Assembly: GCA_007120555.1 (NCBI GenBank)
Contig: SKNL01000022.1
Span: forward strand, 1 to 6,158
DNA length: 6,158 bases
Origin: Balneolales bacterium
GTDB taxonomy: Bacteria; Bacteroidota; Rhodothermia; Balneolales; Natronogracilivirgulaceae
Direction: 5' to 3'
The notes beneath the pieces were generated by a model. It worked only from the letters and a program-made list of their open reading frames with translations. It was not told the DNA's origin and searched no databases. The position numbers and the translations under genes are program-made. Positions 1-5,135 of this stretch are shown piece by piece (the first letter of the stretch is position 1; each line of letters opens with the position of its first letter).

Positions 1-26
1 CAGGGACTATAATAATTATCAAACAT
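1..26 (-). CDS. Possible start of a further gene, cut by the left edge
   Basis: An ATG at 26-24 lies 12 bp after the nosY stop codon and opens a frame that stays open to the edge, giving M-F-D-N-Y-Y-S-P. Its position just behind nosY on the same strand would suit the next operon gene. Eight codons cannot identify a product and no Shine-Dalgarno sequence is visible, so this may be chance. The AT-rich stretch at about 8-20 (ataataattat) could instead be intergenic sequence. Confidence 0.2.
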
Positions 27-38
27 TTCGGCCAGCCG

Positions 39-821
39 TCAGAAATCCTTGACCAGGAAACGTCTGAAGCCGGCCGTTATCGGTACGGCCAGCCACGCCA
101 GCAGGGAAGCCACACTGATGCCCATTCCCAGCGGCGTCCCGAAAAACTCCCGGAATACCGCACCGGTGAGTCCCATCAGTGCGGATATGTCAAACTGGAG
201 CAGCAGCAGTATCCGGCCGAGATCGATCGGGTTCAGGAGCGACAATATCAGGACCGGCTTCTCAAGCGGATAGCTTGAGAGCATGTAGATCACAAAAAGG
301 ATGAGACCGTCGTAAATGATGGTGAAAAAAAGACAGATGACGAGTGCCAGGCCCAGGCCCTTGATTCGGTCGTCAAAGCGGAGCGCGAGATAATAGGCCA
401 GTGCAACAAATATGACCGTCAACATGGATCCGGTGAAAACCAGCATGAGCGCGGACCGCCATGCTTCCGCGCCGGCGGCGTTGTACAGGTAGGGCAGCAG
501 GACCCCACCTGCAAACGCGGCAACCAGTGGCAGGGCCAGTCCCAGGAACATCCCCCAGAACAGCTGGTGCCTCTTCACCGGATGGCATAAAAGCAGCTCA
601 ATGTATTCCCGTGCGTTGTAGAGGTAAAACGCTCCCAGAATGATGGATGCCAGCGGAATTACGATCAGGATGATGTTCATCATGCTGGTGGCCACCCGAA
701 GGCCATCGCCGCCGAAGCGGAACAGCACATCTGTCAACACCAGAAAAAAGAGTACGTAGGCGATAATCCAGCGGCTGCGAAACACGTCGCGAAGCTGGTA
801 TTTCAGGATTTTCAAGATCAT
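39..821 (-). CDS. nosY: NosY, membrane permease subunit of the NosDFY copper-centre maturation ABC transporter
   Basis: This 260-residue integral membrane protein is the permease partner of NosF. In known systems NosFY with NosD is needed to assemble the CuZ site of nitrous oxide reductase. About six hydrophobic segments are visible, at residues 17-35, 48-68, 88-110, 123-147, 156-182 and 234-252. The N terminus is basic and amphipathic (K4, K7, R11, R15, R17), as in ABC-2 type permeases, and could contact the ATPase. The 'LLNPIDLGRILLLL' segment (about 195-208) matches the conserved NosY loop. Length fits the family (about 260-280). The start at 821 is chosen because its ATG overlaps the nosF stop (ATGA) and a GGAG lies 7 nt upstream; a longer reading to 1031 would be antisense-like sequence inside nosF. 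The stop is TGA at 41-39. Confidence 0.93.
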   Translation of the reverse strand: MILKILKYQLRDVFRSRWIIAYVLFFLVLTDVLFRFGGDGLRVATSMMNIILIVIPLASIILGAFYLYNAREYIELLLCHPVKRHQLFWGMFLGLALPLVAAFAGGVLLPYLYNAAGAEAWRSALMLVFTGSMLTVIFVALAYYLALRFDDRIKGLGLALVICLFFTIIYDGLILFVIYMLSSYPLEKPVLILSLLNPIDLGRILLLLQFDISALMGLTGAVFREFFGTPLGMGISVASLLAWLAVPITAGFRRFLVKDF

Positions 822-1705
822 GGCGTTTCTCCGGTTTCTGCCGTGACTTCGGGCTGACGTCCAAGCTTGACAGCAATTGCCCGCTCCAGCGTGGACTGTC
901 CAGTCTCCTCCAGTAGTCCGGCAACACTCCGCTCGAAATAGATTTTTCCCTCCAGCAGATAGACCACCTGCTCCGCCAGCTCCTGGACCTCGCTCATGAT
1001 ATGCGAAGTGAGGATGATAGTGGTGCCGCAATTCCGTTCCGCAAGGATCTTGTCCTTCAGAAAGCTGCTGGATACGGGGTCGAGTCCCGTTGTCGGTTCG
1101 TCCAGGAACAGCACTTTCGGGCGGAACAGGAAAGCCAGCACGGCACTTACTTTTTGCCGGTTCCCGCCGGACAGTGTCCGGAACGGCTTGTCTTTTTCGG
1201 ATTCCAGTCCGAACCGCTCCCAGAGTTCAAAATCCGGCGTGTCATCATGTGCCGGTTCCGGAGCCGAAGCGGATTGCCCGTTGTTCTGCGGTCTGCCGGC
1301 ATCCTTATCTGCCAAGGGCGTCTTTTGCCCGGTGTTTTTAATGCTATCTTGCGTATCCTTGCGGGTGGATGCGGAACGACTCTCCGGTTTCGATGCCGAC
1401 TTTCTGATATCCCGGATCATGTCCACGATTTCCGTCACGGTCAGGTTTTCGGGGTAACGGGCCAGCTGGGGCATGTATCCGATCATTTCCCGGTAGCGGC
1501 TCTCACCGTTGACATGTATTCCGTCCACGGTTATCGTTCCGCTGTCGGGTTTCACCAGGCCAAGGATACTCTTGATCAGGGTTGTTTTGCCGGCACCGTT
1601 CGGACCCAGGACGGCGGTAATGCGTCCCGGTTCGATCTCTACATCCACGGACGAAAGCGCCTGCAGTGTGCCGTATTTCTTGTTGAGTGCGTTGATGCGA
1701 ATCAT
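818..1705 (-). CDS. nosF: NosF, ABC transporter ATPase for nitrous oxide reductase maturation
   Basis: This 295-residue cytoplasmic ATPase powers NosY/NosD during CuZ assembly. The ABC motifs are all present: Walker A G34-PNGAGKTT, Q-loop Gln80 (GYMPQ), signature L178-SGGN, Walker B V198-LFLDEP with catalytic Glu203, D-loop (GLDP) and switch His235 (TSHIMSEV). The 'LSGGNRQK' signature with 'YMPQLARYPENLTV' after the Q-loop is typical of the NosF branch. An unusual hydrophilic, low-complexity stretch of about 55 residues (about 104-158, rich in Ser, Lys, Asp, Gln and Pro) lies in the helical subdomain between Q-loop and signature. This may make the protein slightly longer than its relatives. 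The ATG overlaps the nosD stop by 4 bp (ATGA) and has an AAGG 7 nt upstream; its TGA in turn overlaps the nosY start. Confidence 0.95.
   Translation of the reverse strand: MIRINALNKKYGTLQALSSVDVEIEPGRITAVLGPNGAGKTTLIKSILGLVKPDSGTITVDGIHVNGESRYREMIGYMPQLARYPENLTVTEIVDMIRDIRKSASKPESRSASTRKDTQDSIKNTGQKTPLADKDAGRPQNNGQSASAPEPAHDDTPDFELWERFGLESEKDKPFRTLSGGNRQKVSAVLAFLFRPKVLFLDEPTTGLDPVSSSFLKDKILAERNCGTTIILTSHIMSEVQELAEQVVYLLEGKIYFERSVAGLLEETGQSTLERAIAVKLGRQPEVTAETGETP
829..832 (-). promoter_or_regulatory. Ribosome binding site of nosY
   Basis: GGAG on the minus strand lies 7 nt before the nosY ATG (821-819), inside the last codons of nosF. It supports this start and fits re-initiation or translational coupling at the ATGA overlap. 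Confidence 0.55.
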
Positions 1706-3141
1706 ATGGCCACCTTCCGCATGAGCGGTTTTTCATCGACCAGGGTTTCCGGCGTAATCGTGGGCATGACGCGCTCAGTCAGGTCAAGTATCTGTACGAA
1801 AATGCTTCTGAGCAGCATAAGGGCCATGGGGTTGCGCTCCACGATCAGTGAAAAGAGCCGGACCGGGCGGTGCGGGACGTCTCCGAAACCGTCACCGTTC
1901 AGATCATATCCGCTGTATTTGTCCCAGTAGTTGGCTTCGAAGTTGTTCCGGCTGTGCCTGCGGCTGTTGGTCGACACGTCAAATGCGTTATCTATGAAAT
2001 TGTTTTCGGTGATCAGATTGTCCATGCTGCTTGCCATGATCCGGATCGCCCACCCGTTCCGGTGAAAATTGTTCCGGTACTTTTTGACGCGATCGCTTCC
2101 TTCGGAACGAATACCGATGGTGTTTCCGCTGAATTCGTTTTCGAAAATTTCGCTGTCCGTGATCTCCTTAAGCAGCAATCCATACGACGAAGCGCCCCAG
2201 TTGTTGACAAACAGGTTGTGTTTCATCATGACGCGTCTGCTGTACATCACGGCTACCCCGGCTCCGTTATTCTCAAACTGGTTGTCCCGGTACACACAGT
2301 CATCAGAAAACATGAAATGCAGTCCGTAACGAATGTTTTTCTCGACATGATTGCCGGTAATGCTGCTCTCCTGCACATACTCAAGGTAGATGCCGTCGCG
2401 ATGCCCGATGATCTCGTTATCCACTATGAGGGCCCGGTTCGAGTTCCAGAGGTGGATGCCGTTGGCTGAAACGGATTCCCGGGTGTGGTAGGCCCGAAGA
2501 CGATTGTCACTGATCACCATGTCATGGGCGCGTGCCAGATAGATTCCGAAAAAGGTATCATCCAGGATGTTGTCGATCACTTTTCCGCCAGATGCCCTGT
2601 CAAAACGGATGGCGGCATGATCGCGGCTGTGGCTGGTCGGCACATTACGGATCTCCAGGCCTTCCAGATGCACGTTATCGGCGGTAATCCTGATCCCTTC
2701 GCCCTTGTGTTCGACATCAATAACCGGCCGCCCGATGCCCAGAATGGTGACCTGCCGGTCCACCAGCAGCTCGTGCTCACGGTAGGTGCCGGCTTCTATG
2801 CGAATGGTGTCGCCGTCGGACGCTGCAGACAGGGCATCGGCTATCCTTGCAAAATCGCCGCCACGCTCTCCCACGACAAGGGCTTGGCTTGCGGCCTCTG
2901 AGCGATTACTTTCATCGGCCAGCAAGTTTTCCGCAAATGGTCCCGATCCTGTCCGCGCAGCTTTACGTGCCACAACTTCATCGGGCACCCTTTCTTCCGG
3001 GGTGACTTCCGATGTGATTTCCGGAGCCGGCATCAGTCCGGGAGCGGCAGGTGACGAGCGGCTGTGGACCATGAATGCCATCAGCATGGCAAGGGCCATA
3101 GATAATGCTATGTGAGATTTCCGGTGCATAAACTGACGCAT
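1702..3141 (-). CDS. nosD: NosD, periplasmic right-handed beta-helix protein of CuZ maturation
   Basis: NosD works with NosF and NosY to mature the copper-sulfide centre of NosZ in the periplasm. From the ATG at 3141 it has 479 residues. A signal peptide is visible first (basic MHRK, then a hydrophobic run to about residue 26). A polar Pro/Glu/Ser-rich linker of about 60 residues follows, then the family start 'ALVVGERGGDFARIADAL' and 'GDTIRIEAGTY'. Many short parallel beta-helix (NosD/CASH) repeats come next, of the type 'ISDN', 'IVDNEI' and 'ITENNFI'. The C-terminal block 'YWDKYSGYDLNGDGFGD' contains a calcium-loop-like D-x-N-G-D-G-x-G-D and is typical of NosD, as is the final 'TPETLVDEKPLM'. 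A TTG at 3159 (overlapping the nosL stop as TTGA) would add six residues and is a real alternative start; neither has a clear Shine-Dalgarno sequence. Confidence 0.93.
   Translation of the reverse strand: MRQFMHRKSHIALSMALAMLMAFMVHSRSSPAAPGLMPAPEITSEVTPEERVPDEVVARKAARTGSGPFAENLLADESNRSEAASQALVVGERGGDFARIADALSAASDGDTIRIEAGTYREHELLVDRQVTILGIGRPVIDVEHKGEGIRITADNVHLEGLEIRNVPTSHSRDHAAIRFDRASGGKVIDNILDDTFFGIYLARAHDMVISDNRLRAYHTRESVSANGIHLWNSNRALIVDNEIIGHRDGIYLEYVQESSITGNHVEKNIRYGLHFMFSDDCVYRDNQFENNGAGVAVMYSRRVMMKHNLFVNNWGASSYGLLLKEITDSEIFENEFSGNTIGIRSEGSDRVKKYRNNFHRNGWAIRIMASSMDNLITENNFIDNAFDVSTNSRRHSRNNFEANYWDKYSGYDLNGDGFGDVPHRPVRLFSLIVERNPMALMLLRSIFVQILDLTERVMPTITPETLVDEKPLMRKVAI
1713..1716 (-). 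promoter_or_regulatory. Ribosome binding site of nosF
   Basis: AAGG (within GGAAGGTGG on the minus strand) lies 7 nt before the nosF ATG at 1705-1703, inside the last codons of nosD. It supports the chosen start and coupling across the ATGA overlap. Confidence 0.45.
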
Positions 3142-3155
3142 GTTTTTCTGGAAGG

Positions 3156-3662
3156 TCAATGATGATTGTGACTGTGTTCATGAGTTCCGCCGGACCAGCT
3201 GTCCCTGACGATATCCCGGACCTCCTTCCATCGGACGACCCGGCCGTCGAACCCGGACTGCTGGCGGCGTGCCGCGTCCTCGTCGGCATAAGCTGAAAAA
3301 TTCAACGCCATGGGGCTTCGCAGGCCGTCGCTTTGCAGATACCAGGCTGATTCAGCTGCAATCCAGTTTCCGGGATTATTAAAATCCGGCACCCAGAGCG
3401 AGTGGATATCCAGCTCCCTTCCGTCACCGCTGTCCATGAAAGCGGCCATGCATTCGATTGCATCAAAGGCGTACTGTCTGCCCTGCTGTGTGATCAACTG
3501 TGCGGCAAACTGCTCCTGGCTGATCATCATCCGGCAGTGGTCGCACTCCTGCTTCCCGATCCGGATCTCCTGCGGCCCACGGTCGCATGCCGCGGCCAGT
3601 AACAAGACGGAAGCCAGAAAAATGGGCTTCAAACTGTATCCAACAGAGATTGAAAATTTCAT
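3156..3662 (-). CDS. nosL: NosL, copper-binding lipoprotein (Cu chaperone for NosZ)
   Basis: NosL is a membrane-anchored periplasmic lipoprotein known in other bacteria to bind Cu(I) and supply it to NosZ assembly. From the ATG at 3662 it has 168 residues. The signal peptide ends in LLLAAAC, with lipidated Cys26 and Ala at -3. The mature part has the NosL pattern: C40-DHC-RMMI, then 'AAQLITQQGRQYAFDAIECM', then 'DGLRSPMALNFSAYAD' with the Met of the conserved PM motif (Met118), and a final 'WKEVRDIV' helix. The last eight residues, HEHSHNHH, add five histidines that could bind metal (inference). A GTG at 3674 would add four residues; the ATG is preferred because it gives a normal signal peptide. 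No Shine-Dalgarno sequence is visible for either start. The gene lies about 50 bp after the NosL-like gene, and its TGA (3158-3156) is 14 bp before the nosD ATG. Confidence 0.92.
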   Translation of the reverse strand: MKFSISVGYSLKPIFLASVLLLAAACDRGPQEIRIGKQECDHCRMMISQEQFAAQLITQQGRQYAFDAIECMAAFMDSGDGRELDIHSLWVPDFNNPGNWIAAESAWYLQSDGLRSPMALNFSAYADEDAARRQQSGFDGRVVRWKEVRDIVRDSWSGGTHEHSHNHH

Positions 3663-3714
3663 AGAAACAAGCACAAGCTAAGCATTTGTAATGACATAAG
3701 ATGCAACCTGAAAG

Positions 3715-4359
3715 TCAAGATCCATCCTTTTTTTCTGTGAGGAAGGTCCGCACTTCTTCCCAGGAGTGACGTGTACCCGGGTAGGCCTCCCCGATATTGA
3801 ACAGCAACGACGGATCGGCATCGGGGTCCATGGCACTCACCCAGGATCCGCCCGGACTCGGAAGGTTTCTGCTCCGATGGAAGATCAGTTCACCCGGTTT
3901 CATGAGCCGTTTGGCCGAGATGAAGTCCACGATACCGATGACCTGGAAGTCTTCGCATCCGAGTCCCTTTTCCTGCATGTACCAGACCAGGTTCTCCACT
4001 GAGCGGAACCTGAGCACCGTACCCTCTGCTTCCAGGGCCACCGCGCCATACCGGCGGCTTCTCAGCTCACGGCCGCTGTGGTCGCAGTACTCGCCGTACA
4101 AACTGACCTCCACATTCCCGAAGTAGTGTGAAACCGGGGTGCCGGTTCGGAACGCATCAGAAGGAACGTTTCGAAGATTCTCATTGATCGCTGAAGTTGG
4201 TGACGTGCCGGAAACCGGTCTGATTTCCGCGTTGTCGTTTTTCCCGCCTTCGCATGCCAGCACAACAACCATCAGCGCCACGACGGTTGTCAATCCCGAA
4301 AAGTTTACCGGAAAAGAGGTTATTACTGAATTCATTTGATGTGTCGTTGCTTCTTCCAT
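3715..4359 (-). CDS. Divergent NosL-like lipoprotein (NosL paralogue lacking the usual copper ligands)
   Basis: This 214-residue putative lipoprotein has a hydrophobic run ending in VVLAC (Cys36), then a polar linker (about 40-75) and a domain that can be aligned by eye with the NosL next door. 'YCDHSGREL' matches 'ECDHCRMMI', 'EGTVLRFRSVENLVWYM' matches 'QGRQYAFDAIECMAAFM', 'NLPSPGGSWVSAMDPD' matches 'GLRSPMALNFSAYADE', and 'WEEVRTFL' matches 'WKEVRDIV'. The second Cys of CxxC is Ser95, the following Met pair is missing, and the Met of SPM is Gly, so copper binding in the usual NosL manner is doubtful. The N terminus has no Lys or Arg before the hydrophobic stretch, which is odd for a signal peptide. 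An in-frame stop immediately upstream of the ATG at 4359 excludes a longer form; Met9 (ATG at 4335) is a possible shorter start. Likely role: accessory to NosZ copper loading or to NosL (inference). Confidence 0.75.
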   Translation of the reverse strand: MEEATTHQMNSVITSFPVNFSGLTTVVALMVVVLACEGGKNDNAEIRPVSGTSPTSAINENLRNVPSDAFRTGTPVSHYFGNVEVSLYGEYCDHSGRELRSRRYGAVALEAEGTVLRFRSVENLVWYMQEKGLGCEDFQVIGIVDFISAKRLMKPGELIFHRSRNLPSPGGSWVSAMDPDADPSLLFNIGEAYPGTRHSWEEVRTFLTEKKDGS

Positions 4360-4386
4360 TTATCTGCTTATCTGCCTGAGGTTGTG

Positions 4387-4407
4387 CCGTTCGCCGTTCG
4401 CCGTTCT
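4387..4407. repeat. Three tandem 7-bp repeats (CCGTTCG)
   Basis: CCGTTCG occurs at 4387-4393 and 4394-4400, followed by CCGTTCT (one mismatch) at 4401-4407. It lies in the 77-bp gap between the membrane protein gene and the NosL-like gene. A nearby TATCTGC is also doubled (4361-4367 and 4369-4375). This looks like a small slippage-prone spacer; no function is evident. Confidence 0.6.
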
Positions 4408-4436
4408 CCGGACCGTGCGTGACCGGCCTGCCCATG

Positions 4437-5015
4437 TTACTTTTTGTCGAAAAAAGTATTTCTGACTGTCATAGCCGTTCCGGCTGCCAGCGACAACCCG
4501 ATCCAGAGCGTGCCCCAGTAGGGCCAGGAGGTGGCTGTGATGTTGAGCAGGGTTTTCCTGCCGATCAGCGGCGGCTGGTAGCTCATGCCGGGGACCTTGA
4601 TGGCCGCCCGCGGATTCAGGTCATGCCCGTAGTCGTAGCCCCACATGTAGAAATCCACCATCCCGGCCACTCCGGCCACAACAAACACTATAATCCAGAC
4701 CCAGGCAAGCCAGAGCTTGCCGACCAGGGCGGCGGCCAAACCCAGAGCAATCAAACCGCCGACCACCCAAGGCATGATATCCAGCGTGCCTACCAGATCC
4801 GGATCAATTTCCTTCATGCCTACGTAGTGGTTGAGGATATTGATATTGCGGATATCGTGCCGCTCATGGCCGGTGATGTCGTCCATCCAGATATACATGC
4901 CCATTCCGTCCGGATATTGCGGTGCGGTGAGCGTGATCGTCCAGATAGGAGTAAAATACGCCGGGATCAGCAGCAATGCCGCCAGAACCAGTCCTAATCG
5001 GGTTGATTTCTTCAT
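4437..5015 (-). CDS. Four-helix membrane protein of the clade II nos cluster (NosB-like candidate)
   Basis: This 192-residue polytopic membrane protein has four hydrophobic segments, at about residues 7-27, 84-100, 102-123 and 164-182. Between helices 1 and 2 lies a polar loop of about 55 residues with 'LTAPQYPDGMGMYIW' and 'INILNHYVGMKEID'. Between helices 3 and 4 is a second loop with 'YDYGHDLNP', 'IKVPGMSYQPPLIG' and 'KTLLN'. If the N terminus is cytoplasmic, both loops face the periplasm, where NosZ matures. The His and Met residues in these loops (H50, H53, H63, M67, H131, M144) could be metal ligands, which is inference. Small membrane proteins in this position beside nosZ are known from clade II clusters and have been called NosB. 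I recognise this type from such contexts but cannot confirm the match, so no symbol is given. The ATG at 5015 has only a weak, distant AAGG upstream. It lies 120 bp after the nosZ stop, beyond a strong hairpin. Confidence 0.85.
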   Translation of the reverse strand: MKKSTRLGLVLAALLLIPAYFTPIWTITLTAPQYPDGMGMYIWMDDITGHERHDIRNINILNHYVGMKEIDPDLVGTLDIMPWVVGGLIALGLAAALVGKLWLAWVWIIVFVVAGVAGMVDFYMWGYDYGHDLNPRAAIKVPGMSYQPPLIGRKTLLNITATSWPYWGTLWIGLSLAAGTAMTVRNTFFDKK

Positions 5016-5057
5016 TGGGATAATTGCCTTGCTAACTCTTTTTAAACGATCCTTTGA

Positions 5058-5089
5058 AATGGGCAGGACCCGTCACAATCCTGCCCATT
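5058..5089 (-). terminator. Perfect 11-bp hairpin after nosZ: partial terminator, attenuator or mRNA 3'-end stabiliser
   Basis: AATGGGCAGGA (5058-5068) and TCCTGCCCATT (5079-5089) are exact inverted repeats around a 10-nt loop, about 46 nt after the nosZ stop codon. On the transcribed strand no uninterrupted U-run follows at once: the next bases are TCAAAGGATCGTTTAAAAAG. It is therefore not a textbook intrinsic terminator. Its place between nosZ and the accessory genes suits partial termination, or RNA processing that keeps nosZ mRNA more abundant than the rest (inference). The surrounding 120-bp gap (5016-5135) shows no other clear feature. Confidence 0.5.
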
Positions 5090-5135
5090 ACCTCAGTTAT
5101 GTATTTTTAGCCTGCGTGGCCTCAATAAAAACTTG

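Noticed and set aside
27..38. Small inverted repeat CGGC-TG-GCCG just after nosY as a terminator
   Set aside because: A 4-bp stem with a 2-nt loop and no U-run is too small to support a terminator.
822..1031. N-terminal extension of NosY by 70 residues
   Set aside because: The extension runs in another frame through the end of nosF and reads as Gly/Arg/Cys-rich nonsense. The ATGA start at 821 with a Shine-Dalgarno-like sequence fits the family.
1001..1930. Long plus-strand open frame of 309 codons
   Set aside because: It lies antisense to nosF and the end of nosD, which carry complete family motifs. Its translation has no recognisable domain, so it is a shadow of GC-rich coding sequence.
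1870..2469. Plus-strand open frame of 199 codons
   Set aside because: Antisense to the NosD beta-helix. Its apparent Val/Pro-rich repetitiveness mirrors the NosD repeats and not a separate protein.
1850..2700. Recurrent short motifs suggesting a DNA repeat array
   Set aside because: The periodicity is at protein level (beta-helix coils such as xxDNxI). The DNA copies are too divergent to be a nucleotide repeat or CRISPR array.
3663..3720. Promoter candidate before nosL (TTGACT on the minus strand near 3718)
   Set aside because: A -35-like hexamer is present but no good -10 element, or Bacteroidota-type TAnnTTTG, lies at suitable spacing. It also overlaps the end of the preceding gene.
4419..4997. 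Plus-strand open frame of 192 codons opposite the membrane protein gene
   Set aside because: The minus-strand frame has clear transmembrane segments and motif structure; the plus-strand translation is rich in Gln/His/Asp/Pro with no domain.
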